From Roseovarius sp. THAF27 (GTDB taxonomy: Bacteria; Pseudomonadota; Alphaproteobacteria; Rhodobacterales; Rhodobacteraceae): a stretch of DNA of 64,000 nucleotides. Each line of letters begins with the position of its first letter. Position 1 is the first letter of the stretch. The notes under the pieces were generated by a model that worked only from the letters and a program-made list of their open reading frames with translations, had not been told where the DNA came from and ran no database searches. The DNA lies in contig NZ_CP045393.1 in NCBI RefSeq assembly GCF_009363655.1, forward strand, positions 620,001 to 684,000, given 5' to 3'. Shown in pieces: positions 32,884-42,725 of the stretch. The position numbers and the translations under genes were made by a program.

Positions 32884-34047
32884 CTAGAGCGCGTCCGCGA
32901 TCTGCCGGAACATAGCGATATTGGCATCATTTACGCCGGGCTCGCGGAAGGCGCGATCGGCGGCGGTGGTGACGATGACCACATCGCGCCCCTGGTCGAT
33001 ATAGATGTACTGGCCGTAGATGCCGCGGGCCATGAACTGTCCGGGCTCTGCGCCTTGGGGGATCCACCACTGGTAGCCATAGCCGATCTGGCCCGGCTCG
33101 GTCGGGGCGCTGGGCGTCGTGGAGGCCGCGATCCAGTCGGCGGGGACGACCTGACGGCCGCCCAGTTGTCCGTTCTGTTCGATCATCAGGCCGAAACGGG
33201 CGTAGTCGCGGGTGGTCAGGTTGAGACCGCCGAGGACGAAGGCCACGCCCTCGCCGTCGGTGATGTAGTAGGGCGCGGTCTCGAGCCCCAGGGGCGCGAT
33301 GATCTTTTCCGACAGCAGCGCGGGGATGTCGCGGCCCGTCGCGCCGCGGATGATCATGCCCAGGACATGGGTGTCGATGGAAACGTAGTGCCAACGCTTG
33401 CCGGGCTCCGCGTCCCGCTCGGTGAGGCCAGCGGCGAAGCCGTCCATCGTGCCGCCCAGGGCCAGCACGCGGCCCATGCGATTGATGTCGGAATCGTAGT
33501 CGAGGTAATCCTCGTCGAACCGCACACCGCTGGTCATTTGCAGGACGTTGCGGATGGTGGCCCCGTCATAGGCGCTGCCGCTCAGCCTCGGCGCGTATTG
33601 CGTCACAGGATCGTCGAGCGATGCGATATCGCCCTCGGCCACGACAATGCCCATCAGCGCGGAAAGAAAGGACTTGGCCACGGACCAGCTTATGCGGCGG
33701 TCGTCGGGTGTCGTGCCCAGGTGATAGCTTTCGTGGACGACCTCGCCATGGTGCAGGACCAGCAGCGAGGTGACGGCGCGCGTCTCGATCCAGTCCTCGG
33801 TGCCGTCGGGAAGGGTCATCTGGGCGCCGCCTGGCAACGGCATGACGGGGCGGTCGCCGCGCGGCACGGGCGTGTGCAGGAAGGCCGCGTCCATGTTGGA
33901 GAAATTCCCGACGATATGTTCGGGCTCGAAGAGGCTGTTGACCGCCATGAGGCGGGTGATCTCGTCGCGCTTCCAGATACCGATGCCGATGGCGACGATG
34001 GCCAGAACTGCAACGATCCGAAGCGTCCATTTCAGGATGCGGCACAT
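32884..34047 (-). CDS. Serine hydrolase of the beta-lactamase / class C esterase family
   Basis: 387 aa. An N-terminal hydrophobic segment (LRIVAVLAIVAIGIGIW) anchors or exports it. The SxxK nucleophile motif is in WSVAKSFLSALMG, the Tyr motif is represented by WHYVSIDTHVLG (YxS in place of YxN), and GYGYQWW lies near the third motif region. Likely an esterase, peptidase or PBP-like hydrolase rather than an antibiotic-resistance enzyme. The start at 34047 has GGAGG upstream; the frame is open further upstream, into the pth region, as an artefact. Confidence 0.88.
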   Translation of the reverse strand: MCRILKWTLRIVAVLAIVAIGIGIWKRDEITRLMAVNSLFEPEHIVGNFSNMDAAFLHTPVPRGDRPVMPLPGGAQMTLPDGTEDWIETRAVTSLLVLHHGEVVHESYHLGTTPDDRRISWSVAKSFLSALMGIVVAEGDIASLDDPVTQYAPRLSGSAYDGATIRNVLQMTSGVRFDEDYLDYDSDINRMGRVLALGGTMDGFAAGLTERDAEPGKRWHYVSIDTHVLGMIIRGATGRDIPALLSEKIIAPLGLETAPYYITDGEGVAFVLGGLNLTTRDYARFGLMIEQNGQLGGRQVVPADWIAASTTPSAPTEPGQIGYGYQWWIPQGAEPGQFMARGIYGQYIYIDQGRDVVIVTTAADRAFREPGVNDANIAMFRQIADAL

Positions 34048-34111
34048 GATGTGATCCTCCCCGTGGGGCAGCAAAGCACCGGGGGCGCGGTGCGGCAAGT
34101 GGAACGCGGCG

Positions 34112-34822
34112 TTAGCGGAACTTGTCCATGAGCTTTTGCAGCGGGCTGCGGTCTTCGGTGTCCGGGGATGCGGGCGGCGCGTCCGGCTTTGCGGCCGGTT
34201 TCGCGTCAGGTTGCTGTTCGGCCGCGGGTTTCGGCGCGGTTTTCGAGGAACGGGCGGGCGCGGTGCGCAGCGAGACGGCGTTGAGAAACTTGTCGCTATG
34301 GCCCGCGGCCAGTTCGGGCGCGCCATCGGACAGGCCGCGCAGCAGATCGTCCAGCCAGTCACCATCGGCCTTGGCGAAATCCTGAAGCACGTAATGCGAC
34401 ACCAGGTCCTTGCGGCCCGGATGGCCGACGCCGAGGCGGACGCGGCCATAATCCTCACCGATATGGGCGTGGATGGAGCGCAACCCATTGTGGCCGGCGT
34501 GGCCGCCGCCCTGTTTCACGCGGCATTTGCCGGGGGCGAGGTCGAGCTCGTCGTGGAAAACGATGACGTCCGACGGCTCCAGCTTGTAAAAGCGCATGGC
34601 CTCGCCGACCGATTGCCCGGACTTGTTCATGAAGGTTTCGGGCTTGAGCAGCAGAACCTTTTCGGAGCCGAGCTTGCCTTCGGTCAGCTGGCCCTGGAAC
34701 TTGGACCGCCAGGGCGCGAAGCCGTGATCGGAGGCGATGCGGTCCAGCGCCATGAAGCCGATGTTGTGGCGGTTCTTCTCATATTTTCCGCCCGGATTGC
34801 CGAGGCCCACGAAAAGCAGCAT
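34112..34822 (-). CDS. pth: Peptidyl-tRNA hydrolase with C-terminal extension
   Basis: 236 aa. Pth recycles peptidyl-tRNAs that fall off ribosomes. Catalytic His is in [14 protein letters not shown], Asp in [30 protein letters not shown], Asn in [10 protein letters not shown]. The catalytic domain ends near residue 185; about 50 extra residues (Ala/Pro/Lys-rich, ending [10 protein letters not shown]) form a tail seen in related alphaproteobacteria. It is upstream-partnered with rplY on the same strand across a divergent FkbM gene, echoing the usual rplY-pth pairing. Confidence 0.96.
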   Translation of the reverse strand: MLLFVGLGNPGGKYEKNRHNIGFMALDRIASDHGFAPWRSKFQGQLTEGKLGSEKVLLLKPETFMNKSGQSVGEAMRFYKLEPSDVIVFHDELDLAPGKCRVKQGGGHAGHNGLRSIHAHIGEDYGRVRLGVGHPGRKDLVSHYVLQDFAKADGDWLDDLLRGLSDGAPELAAGHSDKFLNAVSLRTAPARSSKTAPKPAAEQQPDAKPAAKPDAPPASPDTEDRSPLQKLMDKFR

Positions 34823-34909
34823 TGCCGATCACCTGTTCTTTGGTGAGGATGGTCTACGCGGCGCGCTGCGCTGAATCAACACACGACCGGCAGGGACAGG
34901 CGGGGCAGG

Positions 34910-35587
34910 ATGGGTGAATATGCGGTCAACGGGGTCACGCTGGTGGTGCCCGACGACATGCTGAACGAACGGGTGGCGGGCAAGCTGGAGACCGGCACCT
35001 ACGAGGCGCACGAGGCGCACGCGGCACAAATGCGGCTGCGCGAAGGGATGCGCGTGCTGGAGCTGGGCGCGGGCGTGGGGTACATCGCGTCGATCTGCGC
35101 GGGCGTCGCGGGCGCCGCGAACGTGGTGACGGTGGAGGCCAACCCGGCGATGCTGCCGGTCATTCGCGCCAACCTTGATCGCAATGGGTATCAGGCGGCG
35201 CGGCTGATCCACGGGGCGGTGACCGGGGAGGGCGATGCGGAGGAGATCGCGTTCGATCCCAAGAAGGTGTTCTGGGCCGGGCGGATCGCGGACGACGAGG
35301 CGGACGCCGACAAGCTGGTGACGGTGCCTATGCTGCCGCTTTCGGGCCTGTTGCAGGAGCACCGGCCGCACTTGGTGATCATGGACGTGGAAGGGGCCGA
35401 GCGGCATCTGTTCGACGCGCCCTGGCCTGCGCATGTGCGGGCGGTGATGATGGAACTTCACCCCAACCAGTATCCCGACCGGGTGATCAAGCAGATCGTG
35501 GATTGCATGTCGGCCTCCGGCCTGACCTACGATCCGGGGCCATCGCGGGGGCGCATCCTGTGTTTCCGGCGTTTGCGGCACACATGA
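34910..35587 (+). CDS. FkbM family methyltransferase
   Basis: 225 aa. SAM motif I is VLELGAGVGYIASICAG, followed by the acidic strand VVTVEANPAMLPVIRANL. LVIMDVEGAERHLFD is the FkbM signature (DxEGxE). Usually O-methylation of a small molecule or sugar; substrate unknown. Inserted on the opposite strand between pth and rplY. A weak Shine-Dalgarno (GGGGCAGG) abuts the ATG. Confidence 0.88.
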   Translation: MGEYAVNGVTLVVPDDMLNERVAGKLETGTYEAHEAHAAQMRLREGMRVLELGAGVGYIASICAGVAGAANVVTVEANPAMLPVIRANLDRNGYQAARLIHGAVTGEGDAEEIAFDPKKVFWAGRIADDEADADKLVTVPMLPLSGLLQEHRPHLVIMDVEGAERHLFDAPWPAHVRAVMMELHPNQYPDRVIKQIVDCMSASGLTYDPGPSRGRILCFRRLRHT

Positions 35588-35615
35588 AAAACGCGAGGGC
35601 CGGGACCCTCGCGTT
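35587..35615 (-). terminator. Bidirectional terminator between rplY and the FkbM gene
   Basis: A 10-bp perfect stem AACGCGAGGG / CCCTCGCGTT with a 6-nt loop. The minus-strand RNA (rplY) ends in a run of Us; the plus strand has a weaker T-rich tail. Confidence 0.85.
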
Positions 35616-35642
35616 GATGTTTTCGCAAACCGGGGGAAGAGC

Positions 35643-36326
35643 TTAGTCTTCGCCGCCTTCCGCTTCTTCGACGCTGTCCGGGCCGGCCTCTTGCTCGGTT
35701 GCCGGAACCTCGTCGGCTGCGACGTCTTCGTCTTCGTCCTCGGCATCGGATTTCAGCGCCGACGGGGCCGCGATGTTGCAGATCACGAAGTCACGGTCGA
35801 TCGTGGGTTTCGCGCCCTCGGGCAGCTGAACCTGGCTGATGGTGATCGTGTCGCCGATGTTTTCCATCAGGCTGAGGTCGACGGTGATGCTTTCGGGGAT
35901 GTCGCCGGCGGTCACCACCAGCTCGATCTCGTTGCGGATCACGGTCAGAACGCCGGTTTTCAGCGCCTCGCACTCTTCCTCGTTGATGAACTCGACGGGG
36001 ATGAAGAGGTTGATCTTGGTCGTGCGGCGCAGGCGCATCAGGTCGAAGTGAGTCGGCAGGTCCTTTACCACGTCGCGCTGGACGTCGCGGCAGATCACGC
36101 GGACATCGTCGTGGCCGTCAACCTTGAGGTTGAACAGGGTGGACTTGAACCGGCCCTGTTTCAGCCGCTTCAACAGGACGTTGAACGGAATGTTGACGGG
36201 CAGCGGTTCGACGTCGCCCCCGAATACGATCCCCGGAACCATGCCATCGCGGCGTGCAGCACGAGCGGCGCCCTTGCCCGTCCCCGTGCGTTCCTGGGCG
36301 TGAAGATCAGGAATTTCTCCAGCCAT
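35643..36326 (-). CDS. rplY: 50S ribosomal protein L25 (general stress protein Ctc type)
   Basis: 227 aa, the long CTC form: an N-terminal L25 domain that binds 5S rRNA ([45 protein letters not shown]), a TL5/CTC C-terminal domain ([22 protein letters not shown]) and a very acidic tail ([18 protein letters not shown]). GGAG precedes the ATG at 36326. It ends in a strong terminator. Confidence 0.96.
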   Translation of the reverse strand: MAGEIPDLHAQERTGTGKGAARAARRDGMVPGIVFGGDVEPLPVNIPFNVLLKRLKQGRFKSTLFNLKVDGHDDVRVICRDVQRDVVKDLPTHFDLMRLRRTTKINLFIPVEFINEEECEALKTGVLTVIRNEIELVVTAGDIPESITVDLSLMENIGDTITISQVQLPEGAKPTIDRDFVICNIAAPSALKSDAEDEDEDVAADEVPATEQEAGPDSVEEAEGGED

Positions 36327-36452
36327 TTGTAATTCTCCATATGCAAAGGCGGGGCTCCTCCAAGGCTGTAGCCCCGCGTGAAGCCGTCGCTTTAGAGGAT
36401 TAAGGGCGGCTTGAAAAGCCCAAATATGCAAGGTTTTGCGGGATTCCGGGGA

Positions 36453-36965
36453 TCAGGTGCGCGCGGTCTCGGCGGGTGGCGTCACGCGGCCCCAGGAGAC
36501 GCCTTCGAGCAGCGACGGGTCGAGCCGGTCGCCATGCAGGACGCTGACATCGCCGGTGGCTTCCATGACCACTGCGCGGACCTGGTCGGGCTGAAGCGCG
36601 TTGGCCTCGCGCAGCTTGGCGCGGATATCCGCGCGGGTGACGCGGGCGAGGCGCAGGTTGTCGTCGAGGATGCGGCCCTCGTGCATCAGGATGATGGGGC
36701 GCGTATCCACCAGATGTTCGACGGCGCGAAAATGCACGCGCAGCGCCGAGATGGCGAAGCGCAGGGCGAAGAGTGCGGCGAGCGCGAGGATGCCGGGCAG
36801 GAAGCGGCTGGAGGTGGTCATCAGCGTGGCGACGACCGAGCCGCTGGCCAGCGTCAGGGCGAAGTCGAAGCTGGACATCTTGGAGAAGGAGCGCAGGCCG
36901 TTGACGCGGGCGAGCAGGATGATGACGGCGACCGCCACGACGGTCTGAAAGACGGTATCGGGCAT
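36453..36965 (-). CDS. DUF421 (YetF-type) membrane protein
   Basis: 170 aa. Three hydrophobic helices in the first 80 residues (FQTVVAVAVIILLARVNGL; FDFALTLASGSVVATLMT; LPGILALAALFALRFAIS) precede a cytoplasmic domain with RPIILMHEGRILDDNLRLARVTRADIRAKLREANALQPDQVRAVVMEATGDVSVL, the DUF421 pattern. Related to YetF/YcaP; B. subtilis members affect spore-germination or membrane properties. Stands alone between rplY and lldD on the same strand. Confidence 0.9.
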   Translation of the reverse strand: MPDTVFQTVVAVAVIILLARVNGLRSFSKMSSFDFALTLASGSVVATLMTTSSRFLPGILALAALFALRFAISALRVHFRAVEHLVDTRPIILMHEGRILDDNLRLARVTRADIRAKLREANALQPDQVRAVVMEATGDVSVLHGDRLDPSLLEGVSWGRVTPPAETART

Positions 36966-37024
36966 GTCACGGCTCCTGCGCTTGCATGACAGGCGAACGC
37001 AGGGGGTGGGGCGATGTTCCCCGC

Positions 37025-38188
37025 CTATTGCCAGTCGCCGGAAAAATCCTTTGGAACCATCAGGATATCTCGGTCGACCTTGGTGATGTCGGTGTGGCCG
37101 CAAAACGCCATGGAAACATCAAGCTCCTTGTGGATGCACTGGAGCGCCTTGGTCACACCCTCTTGCCCCATGGCACCGAGGCCATAGACATAGGCGCGGC
37201 CTATGTAAGTGCCCTTGGCGCCGAGGGCGACGGCCTTGAGCACGTCCTGGCCCGAGCGGATGCCGCTGTCGAAATGGACCTCGATCCTGTCGCCCACGGC
37301 GTCCATGATTTGGGGCAGGGCGCGGATGGCGGAAAGCGCGCCGTCGAGTTGTCGGCCGCCGTGGTTGGACACGACGATGGCGTCGGCGCCGACGTTCAGC
37401 GCCTCGCGGGCATCGCGGGGGTCGATGATGCCCTTGATGATGAGCGGGCCGTCCCACATCTTGCGAAACTCGCGGATACGGTCCCAGTTGAGCGCCTCGT
37501 CGAACGCCTCGGCGGTCCAGGAGCTGAGCGACGAGGGGTCCGAAACGCCCTTGGCGTGGCCGACGATGTTGCCGAAGAACCGCCGCTTGGTGCCCAGCAT
37601 CCCGAGGCCCCACTGCACCTTGGTCATCATGTCGGCAATGGACTTAACGGTCAGTTTAGGCGGCGCGCTGAGACCGTTCTTGAGGTCCTTGTGGCGCTGG
37701 CCCAGCACTTGCAGGTCGACGGTGATGACCGCCGCCGAGCAGTTGGCGGCCTTGGCGCGGTCAAACAGCCGCTGCATAAAATCGTTATCTTTCAAGGTGT
37801 AAACCTGAAACCAGAACGGCTTTTCCGTGTGGGCCGCCACGTCCTCGATCGAGCAGATCGACATGGTCGAGAGCGTGTAGGGCACGCCGAATGCCTCGGC
37901 GGCGCGGGCGGCCTTGATCTCGCCGTCGGCGTGCTGCATTCCGGTCAGGCCCACGGGGGCGAGGGCCACGGGCATCGAGACATCCTGGCCGATCATCCGG
38001 CTGGCGGTGGAGCGGTTCGACATGTCCACGGCGATGCGCTGGCGCAGATATATGTCGCTGAAATCGCTGGTGTTCTCGCGGAAGGTCTGTTCCGTCCAGC
38101 TGCCCGATTCCGCGTAGTCGTAGAACATCTTGGGCACGCGGCGGCGGTAGATCTTTTTCAGGTCGTCGATGTTGGTGATGACGGGCAT
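37025..38188 (-). CDS. lldD: FMN-dependent L-lactate dehydrogenase (alpha-hydroxyacid oxidase family)
   Basis: 387-aa TIM barrel. FMN/substrate motif VVSNHGGRQLDGA contains the catalytic His and Arg; APVGLTGMQHADGEIKAARAAEAFGVPYTLSTMS is the N-terminal FMN region; VHFDSGIRSGQDVLKAVALGAKGTYIGRAY binds phosphate. It oxidises L-lactate to pyruvate and passes electrons to the respiratory chain; related 2-hydroxyacids are possible. No lactate permease or LldR regulator is adjacent. Start at 38188 is the family N-terminus, with a weak Shine-Dalgarno. Confidence 0.93.
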   Translation of the reverse strand: MPVITNIDDLKKIYRRRVPKMFYDYAESGSWTEQTFRENTSDFSDIYLRQRIAVDMSNRSTASRMIGQDVSMPVALAPVGLTGMQHADGEIKAARAAEAFGVPYTLSTMSICSIEDVAAHTEKPFWFQVYTLKDNDFMQRLFDRAKAANCSAAVITVDLQVLGQRHKDLKNGLSAPPKLTVKSIADMMTKVQWGLGMLGTKRRFFGNIVGHAKGVSDPSSLSSWTAEAFDEALNWDRIREFRKMWDGPLIIKGIIDPRDAREALNVGADAIVVSNHGGRQLDGALSAIRALPQIMDAVGDRIEVHFDSGIRSGQDVLKAVALGAKGTYIGRAYVYGLGAMGQEGVTKALQCIHKELDVSMAFCGHTDITKVDRDILMVPKDFSGDWQ

Positions 38189-38370
38189 GGCGGACGTCTC
38201 GGGCTTTGGTCAGGTTTGTTGACCAGTAGCCGGGATCGGCGCCCGAGTCCATGCGACCGGGTGACGGCATAGCGGATGGCCGGAAAACGACAGGGGATGT
38301 CGGGGATCGGCATTTGTCGCGGCGAGAACGCTTTCAGCATGGAACGAACCCTGTTGACCCCGGAGGCCCG

Positions 38371-39228
38371 ATGACCCTGACCGTCGCTGCGACCCAGATG
38401 CGCTGTAGCTGGGATATGGAAGACAACCTTAACAAGGCCGAGCGTCTGATCCGCGAAGCCGCCGCGCAGGGGGCGCAGGTGATCCTGCCGCAGGAAAGCG
38501 TGGGGCTGCACTTCTTCGGCTTCATGGACTGGAAGCCCGAGCATTTCAGGCTGGCGCAGGGATTGGACGGCCCCATCGTGCGCCACATGCAGACACTGGC
38601 GCGTGATCTGGGCGTGGTGATCCCCGTCAACTTCTTCGAGAAGGCGAACAACGCCTATTTCAACACCAACGCGATGATCGACGCCGACGGCGCGGTTCTG
38701 GGGGTCTACCGCAAGACGCACATCCCCGGCGGGCCGCCGGGGTGCTTCGAGAAGATATACACGAGCTATGGCGATACCGGGTTCCAGGTGTTCCAGACCG
38801 CCCATGGCAAGGTGGGCGCGGCGATCTGCTGGGACCAGTGGTTCCCGGAATCGGCCCGGATCATGGCGTTGAAGGGCGCTGATATCCTGCTCTATCCCAC
38901 CGCGATCGGGTCGGATTGCCATGACCACTGGGAAACCGTGATGCGCGGCCATGCGGGCGCCAACCTGACGCCGCTGGTGGCGGCGAACCGGGTCGGACGC
39001 GAGGCGGGCGACCTGGGTGAGACCGAATTCTGGGGCCGGTCGTTCATTGCCGGGCCGAAAGGCGAGGTCCGGAAGAAGGCCGACGACCGCTCGGAAATGG
39101 TTATCGTGGAAAACTTCGACCTGGAGGAAATCGCGCAAATGCGCGCCGGGTGGGGCGTGTTCCGCGACCGGAGGCCCGATGCCTATGGTCCACTTCTGAC
39201 GATGGACGGGGCGCGGCCGGCGCTTTAG
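38371..39228 (+). CDS. Carbon-nitrogen hydrolase, N-carbamoylputrescine amidase type
   Basis: 285-aa nitrilase-superfamily amidase. The Glu-Lys-Cys triad is visible: Glu in [14 protein letters not shown], Lys in [13 protein letters not shown], Cys in [15 protein letters not shown]. The WDQWFPE motif and overall length match N-carbamoylputrescine amidase (AguB/NCPAH), which frees putrescine from N-carbamoylputrescine. No agmatine deiminase gene is near, so the polyamine role is inference. CGGAGG precedes the ATG. Its last four bases overlap the 3' end of convergent trpA. Confidence 0.9.
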   Translation: MTLTVAATQMRCSWDMEDNLNKAERLIREAAAQGAQVILPQESVGLHFFGFMDWKPEHFRLAQGLDGPIVRHMQTLARDLGVVIPVNFFEKANNAYFNTNAMIDADGAVLGVYRKTHIPGGPPGCFEKIYTSYGDTGFQVFQTAHGKVGAAICWDQWFPESARIMALKGADILLYPTAIGSDCHDHWETVMRGHAGANLTPLVAANRVGREAGDLGETEFWGRSFIAGPKGEVRKKADDRSEMVIVENFDLEEIAQMRAGWGVFRDRRPDAYGPLLTMDGARPAL

Positions 39229-40016
39229 GCCGAGTGCGCGCCGTCGGCGAGGCCCTTGACGAAGTCGAGCACTTGCGCGGGACTGTCGCCGTCGGCCAGC
39301 TTGCCGACGATGGCGGAACCGACGACGCAGCCATCGGCCACGGATGCGATCTCGCGGCTGCTTTCGGGCGTGCGGATGCCGAAGCCCACGACGATGGGCA
39401 GGTCGGTCTGCGACTTGATGCGTTTCACCTCGGGGCCGACATCGGCCGCCTCGGCCGCCGCCGCGCCGGTGATGCCGGTGATCGAGACGTAGTAGACGAA
39501 GCCCGAGGTGTTGGTCAGCACCTTGGGCAGGCGCTTGTCATCGGTGGTGGGGGTGGCGAGGCGGATGAAGTTCAGCCCGGCCTTCTGCGCGGGAATGCAC
39601 AGTTCGTCGTCTTCCTCGGGCGGCAGGTCCACCACGATCAGCCCGTCGATGCCGGCCTCTTTGGCGTCTTTCAGAAAGGTCTCGACCCCGCGATTGTAGA
39701 TCGGGTTGTAGTAGCCCATGAGCACGATGGGCGTGGTGTCGTCGCCCTTGCGGAATTCGGCGGCCATGTCGAGCGTGCGTTGCAGGGTCATCCCGCCTTC
39801 GAGCGCGCGCTGGCCGGCGAGCTGGATCGTGGGGCCGTCGGCCATGGGGTCGGTGAAGGGCAGGCCCAGTTCGATGATGTCGACACCGGCGGCGGGCAGG
39901 CCCTTGACCACCTCGAGCGAGGTGTCGAAATCGGGGTCGCCGGCCATGACGTAGGCCACGAAGGCCTTCTTGTTCGCGTTGCGCAGGTCTTCGAATTTGG
40001 CGTCGATGCGTGTCAT
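39225..40016 (-). CDS. trpA: Tryptophan synthase alpha chain
   Basis: 263-aa TIM barrel that cleaves indole-3-glycerol phosphate to indole and G3P. Catalytic Glu is in [20 protein letters not shown] and catalytic Asp in [27 protein letters not shown] and [12 protein letters not shown] form the phosphate site. GGGA is 7 nt before the ATG. It is alone on the minus strand, about 8 kb from trpB on the opposite strand; the trp genes are rearranged compared with the common trpFBA order. Confidence 0.97.
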   Translation of the reverse strand: MTRIDAKFEDLRNANKKAFVAYVMAGDPDFDTSLEVVKGLPAAGVDIIELGLPFTDPMADGPTIQLAGQRALEGGMTLQRTLDMAAEFRKGDDTTPIVLMGYYNPIYNRGVETFLKDAKEAGIDGLIVVDLPPEEDDELCIPAQKAGLNFIRLATPTTDDKRLPKVLTNTSGFVYYVSITGITGAAAAEAADVGPEVKRIKSQTDLPIVVGFGIRTPESSREIASVADGCVVGSAIVGKLADGDSPAQVLDFVKGLADGAHSA

Positions 40017-40192
40017 GTTGCGGTCCCGTCGTGATGTTCCGGCATGGTTTGGCGAATGCGGCGCGGAAATGCAATGGGATGTGCGTGCGGCAGACGCCGG
40101 AAATGAGTATTTGAGGCAAGAAAAAGCGGGGGCGTTGCGCTGGGCGCGGCTTGGGCATAGAAGGCGCCGGAACGAGAGCAAAGAGGTGCATC

Positions 40193-41290
40193 ATGGGCTT
40201 CAAGATGGGAATCGTGGGGCTGCCCAACGTGGGCAAGTCGACGCTGTTCAACGCGCTGACCCGTACGGCGGCGGCGCAGGCGGCGAATTTTCCGTTCTGC
40301 ACGATCGAGCCCAATGTGGGCGAGGTGGCGGTGCCCGACGCGCGGCTGGACAAGCTGGCGGCGATTGCGCAGTCCAAGCAAATCATTCCGACGCGCATGA
40401 CGTTCGTGGATATCGCGGGCCTGGTGAAGGGGGCCAGCAAGGGCGAGGGCTTGGGCAACCAGTTTCTGGCCAACATCCGCGAGACGGATGCGATTGCCCA
40501 TGTGCTGCGCTGTTTCGAGGATGGCGACGTGACCCATGTCGAGGGCCGCGTGAACCCGGTGGAGGACGCCGAGGTGATCGAGACAGAGCTGATGCTGGCC
40601 GACCTGGAAAGCATCGAGAAGCGGCGCGCGGGGCTGGTGCGCAAGCTGAAGGGCAATGACAAGGAAGCGGTGCAGGCCGACCGTCTGCTGGCCGCGGCGC
40701 AGGCCATGCTGGACGAGGGCAAGCCCGCGCGGCTGGTCGAGGTGGATGCCGAGGATATGAAGGCGTGGAAGAACCTGCAACTGCTGACCTCGAAGCCGAT
40801 CCTGTACGTGTGCAACGTGGACGAGGCGAACGCGGCGAATGGCAACGATCATTCCGCCGCCGTGGCGAAGATGGCCGAGGAACAGGGCGCGGCGCATGTG
40901 ATCATCTCGGCCCAGATCGAAGAGGAGATCAGCCAGCTGGATGCCGAGGAAGCCGAGATGTTCCTTGAGGAAATGGGGCTGGAAGAGGCGGGCCTCGACC
41001 GGCTGATCCGGGCAGGCTATGACCTGTTGCACCTCGAAACCTATTTCACCGTCGGCCCCAAGGAAGCGCGGGCGTGGACGATCCGCACCGGCACCGCGGC
41101 GCCGCAGGCGGCGGGGGTCATCCATGGCGATTTCGAGAAAGGCTTCATCCGGGCCGAAACGATCGCCTACGAGGATTTCGTCGGGCTGGGCGGCGAGCAG
41201 GCGGCGAAGGAAGCCGGCAAGATGCGCGCCGAGGGCAAGGGGTATATCGTCAAGGACGGCGACGTGCTGCACTTTCTGTTCAACACGTAA
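40193..41290 (+). CDS. ychF: Redox-regulated ATPase YchF
   Basis: 365-aa OLA1/YchF P-loop protein. G1 GLPNVGKSTLFNALT, then NFPFCTIEPNVGEVAVPD, G3 FVDIAGLVKGASKGEGLGNQFL, and the ATP-preferring G4 variant in YVCNVDEAN. The C-terminal TGS domain (LLHLETYFTVGPKEARAWTIRTGTAAPQAAGVIH) ends KDGDVLHFLFN. It binds ribosomes and dampens oxidative-stress defence in E. coli. The ATG at 40193 has GAGG upstream. A C12 tract follows 14 bp after the stop. Confidence 0.97.
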   Translation: MGFKMGIVGLPNVGKSTLFNALTRTAAAQAANFPFCTIEPNVGEVAVPDARLDKLAAIAQSKQIIPTRMTFVDIAGLVKGASKGEGLGNQFLANIRETDAIAHVLRCFEDGDVTHVEGRVNPVEDAEVIETELMLADLESIEKRRAGLVRKLKGNDKEAVQADRLLAAAQAMLDEGKPARLVEVDAEDMKAWKNLQLLTSKPILYVCNVDEANAANGNDHSAAVAKMAEEQGAAHVIISAQIEEEISQLDAEEAEMFLEEMGLEEAGLDRLIRAGYDLLHLETYFTVGPKEARAWTIRTGTAAPQAAGVIHGDFEKGFIRAETIAYEDFVGLGGEQAAKEAGKMRAEGKGYIVKDGDVLHFLFNT

Positions 41291-41303
41291 GAGGCCGCGT
41301 TCG

Positions 41304-41315
41304 CCCCCCCCCCCC
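41304..41315 (+). repeat. C12 homopolymer
   Basis: Twelve consecutive C residues between the convergent ychF and acyl-CoA dehydrogenase genes. Prone to slippage in vivo and to assembly error. Confidence 0.85.
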
Positions 41316-41342
41316 GTCAAGGATCCTGAGGGCGTAGCCGGA

Positions 41343-42548
41343 CTAGCCGGCTTTGCGCGTCGCGTCACTGTCCGCCGTTTCGCCGAACCCCGTGGGCACG
41401 GTCATGTCGGGCAATCCGGCCGCGCGCTTTTGCAATGCCCGCCCGATGACAACACGGCTGATTTCCGTGGTGCCGTCGACGATCCGCAACATCTGTGCAA
41501 GACGCGACAGACGGTCCAGGCCGTAAGGTTGCAGCAACCCCGCCCCCCCGAGAACCTGGGTGCAGGTGTTCGCTGCTTTCAACGCGGCATCGGGCACAAA
41601 GCGTTTCGCATGAGCGGCCATCAACGGGCCTTCCGATGTGCCAAGCGCCGCTGCAGCCTTGCGATAGAGCAGCCTGGACACCTCGAGATCGGTTGCGACC
41701 TCGCCCAGCATCCACTGGATGCCGTCCAGATCAAGGTTCTTTCCGCCAAACATCCTGCGGTTCTTCGAATAGGACAGGGCGGTATCGAGCGCCGCCTGCA
41801 TCAAGCCACAGCAGCCGGATGCAATCGAGACCCTGGCGATGTCGATGGCCATCAGGGACCCCTGAAAGCCCTGACCGATGGGCAGGATGATGTTGTCCTC
41901 GCTGACCACGACCTTGTCGAGATACATCTCGGACATGGGCAGGAAGTTGTAGGATGGCGTGTCGTAGATCGAGCCAAAGCTGATCCCCGGTGCGTCGGCG
42001 GGAATGGCGATCATCGCCATGTCCTTGTGGCCGGGTGCATCGCTGGTTTTGACAACGGTGAAGTAGATGTCGGCCTCACCCGCCAAGCTGACCCATGCCT
42101 TCGATCCACTGATCGTCCACGTGCCGTCATCGTTGATCGTGGCGCGGGTGTACATCTGCATCGGGTCCGACCCCGACTGCGGCTCGGTCAAAGCGAAGTT
42201 CGCCAGCTTGCGCCCCGATGTCAGGTCGCGCGCCCACTGGTCTTTGAACGCCTGCGTGCCGTAGCCGCATCCCGCATAGGTGCAGATGTTGTGCATGGAG
42301 AGCGCAAAAGCATAGGCCCCGTCGCCCAGGCCAAGCTGTTCGTAGACCTGGATGCCCTCGGACAGGGGCAAGCCCTGGCCGCCCCATTCCTCGGGGGCGT
42401 AGAGGCCCGTCAGGCCGGCGGCCCCCGCCTTGTCGGAGGCGTCGCGCGGCCATTTCCGGGCGGTGTTCCAACCGTCGACATTGGGCGCGATGACCCCGGT
42501 GGCGTGATCGTGGGCGGCGGCAAGGATGGCATCCAGTTTCTCGGACAT
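41343..42548 (-). CDS. Acyl-CoA dehydrogenase
   Basis: 401-aa FAD flavoprotein of the acyl-CoA dehydrogenase family. FAD/substrate segments are [60 protein letters not shown] and [33 protein letters not shown]. The last matches the second family signature, with the usual catalytic Glu position in [10 protein letters not shown]. Chain length or branching specificity cannot be read; the divergence from fatty-acid types is compatible with branched-chain or aryl substrates. AAGGGA precedes the ATG. An AraC gene lies 177 bp upstream on the same strand and may regulate it. Confidence 0.9.
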   Translation of the reverse strand: MSEKLDAILAAAHDHATGVIAPNVDGWNTARKWPRDASDKAGAAGLTGLYAPEEWGGQGLPLSEGIQVYEQLGLGDGAYAFALSMHNICTYAGCGYGTQAFKDQWARDLTSGRKLANFALTEPQSGSDPMQMYTRATINDDGTWTISGSKAWVSLAGEADIYFTVVKTSDAPGHKDMAMIAIPADAPGISFGSIYDTPSYNFLPMSEMYLDKVVVSEDNIILPIGQGFQGSLMAIDIARVSIASGCCGLMQAALDTALSYSKNRRMFGGKNLDLDGIQWMLGEVATDLEVSRLLYRKAAAALGTSEGPLMAAHAKRFVPDAALKAANTCTQVLGGAGLLQPYGLDRLSRLAQMLRIVDGTTEISRVVIGRALQKRAAGLPDMTVPTGFGETADSDATRKAG

Positions 42549-42725
42549 CAGAGCGGTCCCTTCAAGGCGGCGCACTGTCGGATTTCGCCAACCGTAAGAA
42601 GGCGAGTGTCAGGCGACCCGGACGTGCTTTGCAGGTTTAAATTCTATTTCCAAATGCAAAGTAGCGATCTCAGCGGCGACACGCCATATCGTGAGGTGAC
42701 AGCCTGTTGTCCGAAAGTGACAAAA

